A stretch of DNA of 64,000 bases from Xiphydria camelus (taxonomy: Eukaryota > Arthropoda > Insecta > Hymenoptera > Xiphydriidae): positions 21,385,174-21,449,173 of the forward strand of contig OY783192.1 of assembly GCA_963678675.1 (NCBI GenBank), given 5' to 3'. Positions 48,466 to 59,600 of this stretch are shown here, in pieces; positions within the stretch are counted from its first letter, which is position 1; every line of letters begins with the position of its first letter. The notes under the pieces were generated by a model. The model worked only from the letters and a program-made list of their open reading frames with translations, did not search any database and was not told where the DNA came from. The position numbers were made by a program, and so were the translations under genes.

Positions 48466-48729
48466 TATCGCGGTGATACTAATTACTAAGGGCCGGTTTT
48501 ACCAACACGGTATAAACGCCGTATAGCGCTATACTGAGAATAACCTGTACGCAAGCGTTTTACCACGATGGTATAAGTCTGGAATAGGATAAACTTTGGA
48601 ATAAATGCAGGGATAGCTTATCCGGCAGTTTCAGCGCTGGATAAGCTAGCTATTCTCGGTATAACCTAACTTTTTGTTTGCGTCTTTATTATTCCGTGAC
48701 AGAATCAAAACCGTGACAGAATCATAATA

Positions 48730-49115
48730 ATTGTTATTAGTTGTGAAATAGAGTTGATTGATGTGCCAGTTTTCAAATCATCATCTGATGATGAAATTGA
48801 CGTCTTACAAAGAATGAGAAATCCTAGGAAAATACGTGCCCGCGGTAAGTAAATAAAGGATACCTATATACCTACTAATTTATAACCAACATCTAATACA
48901 AAACTATTCCAGAGTTGACTATTTCGAAGAATACAATGGTTGTAGAATTCTTCACTTGATTTCGTTTGGAAAAACAAACCTGTCAGAGATTATTGGGACA
49001 AATACGACATCGCATTGCTTCGAGGTCGCCAAGAAATGCAGCAATTCAGCCAGCAACAAAATTATTGCCGACTTTAAGATTTCTTGCTTCGGGATCAATG
49101 CTAATTACTGTAGGT
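48730..49115 (+). pseudogene. Harbinger transposase, N-terminal fragment
   Basis: Exon 1 (to 48844) reads IDVPVFKSSSDDEIDVLQRM then RNPRKIRAR. It is followed by GTAAGT and a 68 nt intron ending CAG at 48912. Exon 2 starts RVDYFEEYNG, shifts frame near 48945, and continues FRLEKQTCQRLLGQIRHRIA and KLLPTLRFLASGSMLITVG. This is the N-terminal region of HARBI1-like transposases. It stops before the catalytic DDE core, where the foreign sequence starts. Confidence 0.75.
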
Positions 49116-49149
49116 AATCGTTTTTATCATAATGTTAAAACTTTTAATG

Positions 49150-50545
49150 TGTCATTATTATATGCTGCCACCTCTGCAACCTCCAACGACTCCTAACATC
49201 GCGAGGAGAGCTAGTTTACAGGGCTACAAGTTCATCGATCGGCATAAACCGCCACTGATCTCCCAGAAATCAATGGGCGACATACTGAAAAACATCAACA
49301 AAGTCAAAATGAAACTCGTCACAAGGTACGATTAAACAATTTTATCGCGGTAAACTTTTAATTCGCCAGGAACAAAGAGGAGTTTCGCATTGTCAGAATG
49401 TCGTGGCTGCGAAGGATTGATTTTGTTCACAGTGGGCTTTTAAACGTGTTTTTCAGATGGCCGGGTGGGAGACATTTGCGAGCCAAACGAGAAAATAGCT
49501 CTTGCAACGACCTCCAAGAGATCTTACAGAAACGATATATCGCAATGCAATCGCCGGACAGTAGAAATTCCACCGCAACGTTGACGTTCGATAATTCGTT
49601 CTAGATTAAGAACTCGATGAGATACTCAAGTTCTCTGGGTCGCAGCAATCGCGTCGGACGGTGCTCCGAGGAACGGCTATTGTAGCCTTCCTTTCCTCGC
49701 GTGAGATTGAATCATGATTATAATTTTATCTGAGTCAGAGCTTTGGAGAATCAAAATTAATAGATCTCTCTTCTTTTTTTATAAATGAGTCTCTCTGCGA
49801 GGTAATTTCGCACGACACATTTTAGATTATAGTTCTTTTTTAATAGGAGGATAGAAGCTCATAGAAACGTCGGGAAAATTTTGTTTTCTCTCTTCGCTCT
49901 TTTACTCAGAAAATGCAAGTTTAAATTTAAAATTGACGCACGCGGGTCTCTAATCGCGAGAATCTCAACGGTATCCAATAATATCAACCAAAGAAGTCAT
50001 CTACCATTGCATTGTCTTCTATAAGTAACATTTAAATTTATCTAGGTAGACATTATACCTTTCTTCAATTCGCGTGATTGCAGAGTTTTCAGGAGCAGAA
50101 GTGATACATCCGTCGTACGATGTAGAATATGAAAAAATTTTAGATTTGCATTGATACACTTTTGTAAGATACCTCGGCATTAGACATCAAGTCGTACAAC
50201 GCTCTTTGTATACTTTTTAGATAGGGTCGCGTATACTTAAAAAAACGATAACATTGTACCGCTCTATGTAATCTCAGAGTAATGTCACTGCGTGATAAAT
50301 CTTAAGTTGTAGCGATTTAAAAGTTTATAGATTTTAGAATATATTTTGTCCGATACGAGATTTGGATCAAATGGTGCAATTTTACGTTGTAATTACTATT
50401 ATTGTGTGACGACCCTTACAGTTTTTTGAGACTGAGCACATTCTTGTTGGTGAGATATCGAATGTTTGGACGTGTTTTGTACCTGATGCTTTTATCGACG
50501 ACTCGAAAATAAAAGTTATTGTTACGAAAATATAAATATATTGTT
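49150..50545 (+). pseudogene. Captured 3' end of an unidentified gene
   Basis: A coding stretch PPTTPNIARRASLQGYKFID and QKSMGDILKNINKVKMKLVTR ends at a GT donor (49326). A 44 nt intron-like gap ends CAG at 49369. The frame continues NKEEFRIVRMSWLRRIDFVH ... and ends STATLTFDNSF with TAG at 49602-49604. Then ~900 bp without frames ends at AATAAA (50508-50513), just before the inverted Harbinger end, as a 3' UTR would. I do not recognise the protein; it has no Harbinger or Myb/SANT features. An intron suggests DNA-level rather than retro-copy capture. The upstream start of the captured piece is not defined. Confidence 0.5.
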
Positions 50546-51744
50546 ATAGATATCTTTTATTTACCGGGCACGTATTTTCTTTGGATTTCTGATTCTTGGT
50601 AATACGTCAATGTCATCATCAGATGATGATTAAAAAACTGGTACATCAATCAACTATTTCAAAATTAATAACAATTTACCACAACGATCAGGTTATGATT
50701 ATGTCATGAAAGAATAAAGACGTCAAAAACAAAAAGTTAGGTTATACTGAGAATAACAACTCCGAATTTCATTTATCGCGCCGGAACAGCTGTCAAAACG
50801 ACCAAATGTCATGCGCAGTACGTACTTCTTACTACCAACCTAAAAATAATTTTAGATGGCCAACGCTTATACCTGGAATAGTTATCCCAGGCAAACTTGG
50901 AGCTGGTAAAACGCCTGCGCTTTATACCAGGTATAAAGAAGAGTATAAATTTATCCTCGGTATACTTATTCTAGGTATAACTTGGCTTTGGTAAAACTGG
51001 CCCTAAGGATCGTTAATCAGAATTTCGACCATCGCACAGTGGTTCCGAAACAGGTCAAAAGTCCATAATATTCATAACTGCTTACTACGATGCTAAGCTC
51101 AGATACGTACATTTTTTGGTTTAAGTTATAATTTGAAGCATGCCCTTGATTATTATATAACATTTTACATGCCATTCTTGTCCCATTTTAATTTATTGAA
51201 CTTTTACGGTTTCGCAGTCTTATTGTTACGAAATCAGTTTTCTCTATTTAAAACAATTTGCTTGGTTTCAGGTACGTTTTATAAGTGTACGTTTTCAAGG
51301 ATGCATATTTTTGAATAATACTAGGTACCAGTATAATACCTATATCTTTTTTAATTATTAAGCTGCTTTTGACTGTTATTGTAAGCATTAGGGAAATGTG
51401 CTTTTGTTAAATTATTTTTTCCAACTACTTTTCCTATTACCACCTCTGGAAAAAGTTCTTATTGTTAGATACAAGTATGTTTTTGAATTATTTTATATCA
51501 TTTAATAATGAATGTTTCAGTTTAATATATTTTTTTATTATGTTCCATTTACGTTATCATAGGAGAATAAATATTTGGTTAATTTTTTATCTTTTATTTT
51601 AACAGTATATCTTTAGTTATTAATGTACTTATGACCGCGTTTGCTTAGATCGCCGGAACACTGTGTACGTTTGTTGGAACACGCAAATTAACAAACTGTA
51701 AACTGCGGCACACTGTCACAGAAGTAGATACCTAGGTTAGAATC

Positions 51745-52584
51745 GCCGTTCCCCTAGGGAGCAGACCGATTTTCCCGGGAACTACGTTCACCGGGTTACA
51801 GAATAGCGATGAGGAACCTTCCCACTTTTCCGGTGAACTCCGCCCACTTCTCACGGGAACAGGCTTTCACTCAGTTGCGCAGAATAGCCGTCCGGGGGGC
51901 CATCACCCCCGCGCCGCTATCGTGGCTCTCCCCCAAGTTTGTAGGGAACGGCGGTCGGTCAACGGACTTATCTCGCGACGCTTCACGTCGCTCAAATTCG
52001 ACAAAACGCCGGCCAAATGGGTAGACGGGCCTCTGCTCGACTAGCTTGAACCACACCGATTGACGGTAGATAGCATACTGCATCCCATCGGCGGCCGACG
52101 CGTGGTGGGGCGGTAGGCGATTGGTTGACCGATGCGTCAGTGGGCGATTGGTAGGGGGTTTCGGGTCAGTCGGTCGGTCGCCGATCCGAAAAACTATTTT
52201 ATAGAATAGAGAGAAATGACATTCTTTCCTCAGCTTACAATTTTTCACCTTTACTTTTTAAATTAATCCTTCCATCGACTAACTTTATTAAATAATTTGT
52301 CCAATCTCCAAATGAATCGCTCTCTTCGCCTCATGTATACTCATTATTCTCTGGTTTTTTCTAATTAATCAATCCCTCCGCCTCCAACATAAAGGATAAT
52401 AAAAAAAGCCGGAATAATTATTGATATACTGAATAATGTAAATTGTAACAAGGTAGTAGGTAATGTAATTTTAAATATTCAAGGAAATTGCGCCGATTAT
52501 TGTTTTGCTACAGTGTAATATTCAAACTGAGAACCTAAGGTAAATTTCTACACAATGAAAATACAATTTAATATCCTTTAATAA
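51745..52584. other. Non-coding flank of the palindrome
   Basis: 51745-51830 is related to 38000-38110 (inverted). 51860-52190 is GC-rich, with repeated GATTGGT/GGTCGGTC words. The remainder is AT-rich. No gene. Confidence 0.4.
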
Positions 52585-53516
52585 CACAGGTTTACAAAAA
52601 AAAAGTCCGGACTATTTGACCGGACCATGGTATTCCGAGGTATTTTTGCGTCCTGAATCCGATCCCGAGGTCATCTGAGCCCCATCACGTCAGAAAAACG
52701 AGATTTGCAACGAGGAGGTTGCCACTGCAGACGTACAAATTTTTGACTCATGTTCTGCATGCTGTTTCATAGGGCCGATTGTACACGAACAATCGGCTTT
52801 ACAGAAGGGTCTTTATTGTTCGGATACAAACAATGTTCCCAAGAAGTCCCCTAACATGGTGCGAAATTTCAGACGAATGGGTTGAGCAGTTCTCGAGATA
52901 TGGAAGTTTTCCGTCAAGTTTCTGCGTCTTGGCAGGGAGCTTAAACTCGTGAGTTGGTAAGATTCCTTCGTCAACTTACAGCAAATTTGTGCCGTCCAAT
53001 TGTGTTGGTTGTAATGTCTTTGAAAAGGGCAAGAGCCCGTGAAATAAATAAATAAGGAAATGGGACTGCCCTGAGCAGCACCCAGAGCATGACTCCAAGG
53101 TTCTAAGGCCATTAGGATCAGTGCTGGGTCCACTGTCAATATGTCACAGTGAACGGATCGCCGGAATTGGATGCCTTGACAGGGAGATCGTAATCCGCGA
53201 GATACAACGATCATGGCAACATTTTATCCACTGGGGTGGTTCTGTGATAGTCCCGGTCGAGATTTAGGACTCCATTCCAATGTTTGGAAGGTATTCAAGA
53301 CCTAAACAGCTACCCTCCAACTCAACAGGTCGCTTGAGAAATTGTCCCGGGTCCAGTTCCAAAAAATGGTCATTTTAACCTATAAATGACCTTGAAATCT
53401 CGTTTTTCTGACGTGATGGGGCTCAGATGACCTCGGGATCGGATTCAGGACGCAAAAATACCTCGGAATACCATGGTCCGGTCAAATAGTCCGGACTTTT
53501 TTTTTGTAAACCTGTG
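52585..53516. mobile_element. CACAGGTTTAC-ended MITE, long copy (932 bp), TAA-flanked
   Basis: Ends CACAGGTTTACAAAAAAA and TTTTTTGTAAACCTGTG, TIRs of ~110 bp including GTCCGGACTATTTGACCGG and TGAGCCCCATCACGTCAG. TAA duplications at 52582-52584 and 53517-53519 suggest PIF/Harbinger. The interior shares CAAGGCATCC and TCGTTGTATCTCGCGGAT with the short copy. The open frame inside has no family match. Confidence 0.85.
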
Positions 53517-53519
53517 TAA

Positions 53520-53862
53520 TCAGCCTGACGCTGAAGTTGTGTTGGAAAAGTTTAAGAAATTATGTGCTCGCGATCCAGCATTGCTTGATGATAGCAAACA
53601 CAGACATTATCATTCAAAAAAAACATCAAGCATCGGACATGTGGTATGATGCGGATGACAGCATAATTGATGACCATAGTGAATTGAATATTGTGCTGGT
53701 GCAGTCTCCAATGCAAATGATATTGCCAACAACTAACCTAAAAGACAGCACAGGGGTGGGAAGGTTATTTACAAAGAACCTCCAGTTGACAAGGTGGACG
53801 AACTTTTTGAGACTGAAGAAACTGCGATAGTCATCTCGAACGAGTTGAAAAATACGGTAAAT
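53520..53862 (+). pseudogene. Degenerate exon of unknown protein
   Basis: Three frames in succession read as one protein-like text: EKFKKLCARDPALLDDSKHR, then MWYDADDSIIDDHSELNIVL and MQMILPTTN, then a VDKVDELFETEETAIVIS block before a GTAAAT donor-like site at about 53859. Two frameshifts break it. The family is not recognised. Confidence 0.4.
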
Positions 53863-54880
53863 ACATTTTTATTTCATGTTGGAATAAATTTTGTTTTTTC
53901 CATCACTAATAAAGTGAAAATAATATAATTCTGGATTTTTCATTTATAAATAACTAAAAATACCTTTCCCTTAGAGATATACATTCATCATTACTTCAAT
54001 ATTTTTATTAGTATTAGTGAAATTTTTTGACGTGATATGTTTATTTCAGTGTTTCGATTTGTGAGAGCTGAATTCATTGTGGATTTGAATACATTTCCAA
54101 CGAATTTCTTTAATATCGAACGTTATAATATTACTCTGATGAGAAAAATTATTACATTCGATGTTTATTGACTCGCCTGTAATGTATTCATATTGACTAT
54201 GAATAATTTCGCGCTCACATATACGTTTGAAAATTATACATTTGTGTATAATTATTGCAAGACGTTTTTAGAGTCTTATATTCCAATACATCTAACCGTC
54301 TTAGTATAAGACGTTTGAAGTGTCTTATTGTAAGACACTTACAGTGTCTTAACGTATTAAGACGGTATTAAACGTCTTAAAAGTGACTTCAAGTTTTAAG
54401 ACATGTAGGTGTCTTAAAATAAGGCGGTTGAGTTAGTAGTGTTGATCACCATTGTCGACAGAAAACATCTATCAACTTTATAATAGTGCCAAGAGCAAAG
54501 ACTGATCGGGATGACTTGGAATTTTTATGGGATACATGTATCAACACAATATATATCAGACGATATCAAGAATTAAATTCTATTATGACTGCTTGTTAAT
54601 AAGACCAGCAACTTTCCAAATGACCCACGTATATTAAAAATTTGAAATTTTTAGATAGTATTCAAGACACTCTTTATTCATGGAGAAAATACGAAGCTGC
54701 ATGACATACTGATTAGTTGGTTTGTTACATATGCCTATTAACGTGGTGGTTATGGAGGAAAGTATATGCCATTTATATCAATTGAATACTTATAGATATT
54801 TAAAAGTGATACGATACATTCAGTTAACTGATAAACAATGAAACGTAGAAGGATGGTAGGATGAACGCGTAAAAGTGGTA
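53863..54880. other. AT-rich, non-coding except a dyad array
   Basis: No gene. Holds the GTCTTA/TAAGAC cluster at 54272-54416. Confidence 0.4.
54272..54416. repeat. Cluster of ten GTCTTA/TAAGAC hexamers in dyads
   Basis: Ten hexamers in 145 bp, alternating orientation. Two dyads have a 3 bp spacer (GTCTTAGTATAAGAC near 54298, GTCTTATTGTAAGAC near 54322), one has a 6 bp spacer (54346-54362), and one is wide (54374-54402). Confidence 0.8.
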
Positions 54881-55419
54881 GAGTCAAGCCATGTCAAGTC
54901 GGACTCGAAATTTCCACTAAATCGCGGATTTCGAAAATAATAACTCTATTACGAAGGGAGTATGGCACTTACGTTACCGTATTAATATTTCGTGAAAATT
55001 CCGTTATTTGTTAATGTTATTAACAATCAAACTTTGAAGCGCGATTAAAATGAAAAATCGTTTTCTCTTAAACTACTTTAGACAATTACTTAAAATTTTG
55101 CACACTGATAAAGCAATGTTTACACTATCGAATAAATATTTGCTTGAGGTGAAATTGTTTTAAAAAATGAATTTTGCATTAATTTTTTTAAAACAATTGC
55201 AATTTTTCATGCGTTCTTCACGCTATAAAAAAATGGAACTTACATAAATTCATGCGGCAAACGTTGGCCTTTTATAATCTGCAAAGAGAACTTTGTACTT
55301 TTTCTCCATTCCGGAGATACGAAATTGTTTGTTACGCGGTGCGCTCGTAGATCGCGCGGCGCGCTCCGCTACTGGCGTCCGCGGCATCTTGATGGCCGCG
55401 CAAACTTGAGCAAAAACCG

Positions 55420-55754
55420 TTTGAACTTGCATGAACATGATTTTCCGAGTTTGGCAAACATACAGTTTTCTTGTCAGTTTGCTGATGGTGCTCGTGCGGT
55501 ATACTTGCGTAAAAACTATTCGGTGTTTCAATATCATGAAGTGAAAATGGTTCGACCGAAGGAATGTTGTAATCCTTTGAAAAAGAAAGGTCATAATTGT
55601 GTTCGTCATAAGTTGTTCCTCGCGCGTTACCGCCAAGTGGAATAAAAAATTCAAAGAATACATTGATCGATATATTTGTCAGATATGTCGTAAAGACATG
55701 TATAATGATGTTAAAATTGCTTCAAATGTAGAAAATGAAGACCCAAGCACGAAG
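55420..55754 (+). pseudogene. Zinc-binding N-terminal fragment (left arm)
   Basis: Reads NLHEHDFPSLAN ... FQYHEVKMVRPKECCNPLKKK then GHNC. After a frameshift it continues KFKEYIDRYICQICRKDMYN and EDPSTK before a GTGAGT donor-like site at about 55754. A CCNP(L/F)...H.C / CxxC arrangement is, as I recall, found in uncharacterised arthropod proteins linked to transposons. The same block lies inverted in the right arm (about 56563-56900). Confidence 0.45.
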
Positions 55755-55770
55755 TGAGTTTACTAATTAC

Positions 55771-56358
55771 ACAGGTTTACAAAAAAAAAGTCCGGACTAT
55801 TTGACCATGGTATTCCGAGGTATTTTTGCATCCTGAATCCGATCCCGAGGTCATCTGAGCCCCATCACGTCAGAAAAATGAGATTTCAAGGTCATTTAGA
55901 GGTTAAAATGACCATTTTTTGGAACTGGATCCGGGACAATTTCTCAAGCGACCTGTTGAGTTGGAGGGTAGCTGTTTAGGTCTTGAATACCTTCCAAACA
56001 TTGGAATGGAGTCCTAAATCTCGACCGGGACTATCACAGAACCACCCCAGTGGATAAAATGTTGCCATGATCGTTGTATCTCGCGGATTACGATCTCCCT
56101 GTCAAGGCATCCAATTCCGGCGATCCGTTCACTGTGACAGTGGACCCAGCACTGACCGTAATGGCCTTAGAACCTTGGAGTCATGCTCTGGCTGCTGCTC
56201 AGGGCAGTCCCATTTCCTTATATATTTATTTCGAAATCTCGTTTTTCTGACGTGATGGGGCTCAGATGACCTCGGGATCGGATTCAGGACGCAAAAATAC
56301 CTCGGAATACCATGGTCCGGTCAAATAGTCCGGACTTTTTTTTTGTTGTAAACCTGTG
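55771..56358. mobile_element. CACAGGTTTAC-ended MITE, short copy (588 bp), TTA-flanked
   Basis: Same TIRs as 52585-53516, with TTA at 55768-55770 and 56359-56361. The interior is inverted relative to the long copy and ~340 bp shorter. Confidence 0.85.
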
Positions 56359-56379
56359 TTATTTTTATATTTTATTGTA

Positions 56380-56532
56380 TAATTAATTGCTATACTGTAA
56401 CACCTTCTTTAATAGTGAACCACGAATAAACTTCCAAATAATTATAACTGTTCACTGTTCAAATCCAATATTTACATTCAGTTAAAAATTCAATTCGTTC
56501 CCTGGAAGGTATTACAGTATAGCAATTAATTA
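56380..56532. mobile_element. Short MITE (153 bp)
   Basis: Ends TAATTAATTGCTATACTGTA and its reverse, in the centre of the foldback. Confidence 0.7.
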
Positions 56533-57431
56533 TCGGTATTAACTATCTTGGGTCTTGGGTGCTTGGGTCTTCATTTTCTACATTTGAAGCAATTTTAACA
56601 TCATTATACATGTCCTTACGACATATTTGACAAATATATCGATCAATGTATTCTTCGAATTTTTTATTCCACTTGGCAGTAACGCGCGAGGAACAACTTA
56701 TGACGAACACAATTATGACCTTTCCTTTTCAAAGGATTACAACATTCCTTCGGTCGAAAGATTTTCACTAAATGATATTGAAACACCGAATAGTTTTTAA
56801 GCAAGTATACCGCACGAGCACCATCAGCAAACTGACAAGAAAACTGTCTATGTTTGCCAAACTCGGAAAATCATGTTCATGCAAGTTCAAACGGTTTTTG
56901 CTCAAGTTTGCGCGGCCATGAAGTTGCCGCGGACGCCAGTAGCGGAGCGCGCCGCGCGATCTACGAGCGCACCGCGTAATAAACAATTTCGTATCTCCGG
57001 AATGGAGAAAAAGTACAAAGTTCTCTTTGCAGATTATAAAAGGCCAACGTTTGCCGCATGAATTGATGTAAGTTTCATTTTTTTATAGCGTGAAGACCGC
57101 AAGAAAAATTGCAATTGTTTTAAAAAAATTAATGCAAAATACATTTTTTAAAACAATTTCACCTCAAGCAAATATTTATTCGATAGTGTAAACATTGCTT
57201 TATCAGTGTGCAAAATTTCAAGTAATTATCTAAAGTAGTTTAAGAGAAAACGATTTTTCATTTTAATTGCGCTTCAAAGTTTGATTGTTAATAACATTAA
57301 CAAATAACAGAATTTTTACGAAATATTAATACGGTAACGTAAGTGCCATATTCCCTTCGCAATAGAGTTATTATTTCCGAAATCCGCGATTTAGTGGAAA
57401 TTTCGAGTCCGACTTGACATGGCTTGACTCG

Positions 57432-59436
57432 GTAGAGAACGGGGCAATAAAATACATCGACCAATCGTAAAAAATACGACAGCGAGACGTAAAAGAAGAA
57501 GCCGTAAGCCTAAGCGAAAGATGAAAGATCAAAGTCTCGATACTGGATTTTATGGCCGTATACCGGAGGTTCTGTGGGTATGTGTGCCGTTATTTTTTCC
57601 CCGTTGGCAAAATATCAAGATAGAAATTGCTGCGCGCAGGCGTAATTTGTAATTGCAGTCGTATGGTCGACGCGGCAGTACCGGTGGATGGCGGTCGTAT
57701 AATTCACGTACGCCAATAGGTTAAGTTTTATTCGAGAGAAAGAGGAGGAAAGGACGAGGTGGAGGATGCGCGCACTCGCACGGCCACGTCGGTGGTTCGC
57801 ACTTGATTCGAGGCGGGAGCAAAACGTGAAATTATTCCGGTACGTTGCCAAATAGGCGATCTAAATGCGCTTAACCGGCCAGAAGCGGTGATATGTCACC
57901 GGAGATTATTGCCGGCAGACCATCTTGGCTCAAGACTTCAAATTGCGAAAATAAAGGGCTCGGCGCGGGAAACGGTGACGGCGAAAGGGCCGGAGGTTTT
58001 GGGTAAATAATACACCTGCGAAGAGTAAATCTGTTCGGCCCGCTTTGGCCGACCGAACGTTAATGACCGTAAGCATAGTTGAACGGCGAGAGTGGATTGG
58101 CTTTCGTAGCGGAGCAACCATTTAAAGGAACGGTTCACAGTCTTAAATAAAACTTAAGCAGCTTTAGATAAATAGATTGCTTATTTTTTGATCTGTCGAA
58201 GTTTATTAAGATCCATGGGTGGATTCTCAAAATAAGAACTTTTTTGATTGAGATTGTCGCTGTATTTTTGGCCGGTAATAAGGCTTATACATCTAGATAT
58301 AAAAATAAAATTGAATATATGCGTATTGCTTTACATACATAATACTTGGGCATAAAAAACCGTTTCCTAAAATTTTTGTCTGCCTGTCTGTCTGTCTGCA
58401 TATTTGTTCGAATTTAATTTAAAAATGATTAAACCAATTTTAACGAAACTTGCACAACTTGTACATGATATTCTGCGTAACGACCTACTTTTTGTTTCAT
58501 TTCGATATCTCAAACGGTTCCGAAGTTAAACAATTCAAGGTTTATAGGTGCGTAGATTCTAAACGTTAAAGGTCGCTTGAACTCAATACTATACCGAATA
58601 ACCTGTGTACTCCTGCACGCGTTTACACTTCGGCATGCCTGGCTGTTAGTCCGAGATCCCACCGCGTGATTTACGTATATTCGTTCATCTTTTTCTTTAT
58701 TATGATGCTATTTAAGAGAAAGATTACACAAAGGGTCATACATTGTGGCTGGGTTACCTATAAAAAACCTGCCGCAAGTGCTGTTAATTAGAGATATTTT
58801 AATTACATTTTTTAAAACAATTATGTTCATTTGTTTGAGAAATAAATGAAATACCATCTGAAAGATAGCGATCCATAGAACCTAAAAAAAATGGGTTGGC
58901 ATCTCTCAGTCTGCCGCAAAGTCCTGGTTACCAGGTGAAAAGGGGTAATTTTTTGTTAATTATTTACGCTCATCATGTATTTGAATAATTTTTACAGTAA
59001 TTTAAAGATAACCATTTCCTCTACACAATGAAACATGGTTGCCTGTATAATAGCTGCCGCGAGTGGGGGTTGCCAGCACTTTAGTGACCCTTTCCTGCCC
59101 GAGCGAGAGAGAGCGAGAGAGAGGAAATGCGCGCGCTGCTCTGTGTGATAGATAAGGACGCAGGACCTCAGTTGATTCGTGAGCAAAAGCGTTTATATTT
59201 ATTATTAATTTTTTTATTTAAATAATCACAATAACGTTGCACCATACTATAGCCTTCTTTGCTATACAGATTAAATGTAACAGCAATATTTACATAAACG
59301 TTTTTCAGACAACAATGACATTTTTCCCAAAAATTTACAGCTCTTCACATTTGATTTTTAAATTAATCTATGCATTGAACTGAATTTATTAAATAATTTA
59401 TCCAATCTACAAACTAATCATTCCCTCCGCCTCACA
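57432..59436. other. Non-coding stretch
   Basis: 57600-58140 has higher GC and no family-matching frame. 58255-58560 is repeat-like, with a (TCTG)n tract at 58378-58400. A short GA-rich tract lies near 59100-59130. No gene recognised. Confidence 0.35.
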
Positions 59437-59600
59437 TACAGTCAGAGGCAAAAGTGAGTACACACCCCAGAAATCGAAAGAAAAATGTGTCTAATAAAAA
59501 CTACATAACGAGGAAGACTTTATAAACATTAAATATAAGTACATATGTTGTTACACAAAAACAGCTAATAATCAATAATCTCGGTCGAGATTATCGAATT
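59437..59600. mobile_element. Possible Tc1-like end fragment
   Basis: TACAGTCAGAGGCAAAAGTG followed by AGTACAC resembles the terminal repeat of Tc1-type elements. No partner end and no transposase seen. Confidence 0.35.

Larger units (their letters stand above)
48490..51003. mobile_element. Harbinger-derived foldback carrying foreign sequence (2.5 kb)
   Basis: TIR GGGCCGGTTTTACCAA / TTGGTAAAACTGGCCC with TAA at 48487-48489 and 51004-51006 (TWA duplication of PIF/Harbinger). Both ends are the 5' end of the same transposon in opposite orientation: exon 1 with TCATCATCTGATGATGA occurs at 48777 on + and near 50617 on -. Between them lies unrelated gene-like sequence (49150-50545). Confidence 0.85.
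42224..51744. repeat. Large palindrome (~750 bp arms) expanded by nested insertions
   Basis: The right arm is about 51007-51744. The left arm is in pieces: 42224-42341, 42593-42874 and 47606-47969. Ends resemble ACCTAGATATCTG / GATACCTAGGT beside TA. Subtracting the insertions leaves two arms meeting at ACCGCGATATCGCGGT with no spacer. Insertions: 42344-42590, 42875-47605, 47970-48465 and 48490-51003. No coding sequence belongs to the palindrome itself. Confidence 0.85.
54881..57431. mobile_element. Foldback (2.55 kb) with ~870 bp arms encoding a CCNP-type N-terminus
   Basis: The left arm 54881-55760 is the inverted copy of about 56563-57431 (ends GAGTCAAGCCATGTCAAG / CTTGACATGGCTTGACTC). 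The centre holds two later MITEs (55771-56358 and 56380-56532). Each arm includes the same partial coding block. Confidence 0.85.

Noticed and set aside
52813..53214. 133-codon open frame inside the long CACAGGTTTAC MITE
   Set aside because: Partly repeated as a shorter frame in the other copy (56067-56255), but without a family motif or consistent length; read as chance frame in MITE DNA.
57538..58138. Possible host exon in the GC-richer stretch
   Set aside because: Short frames on the minus strand only, with no splice-consistent chain and no recognisable domain.
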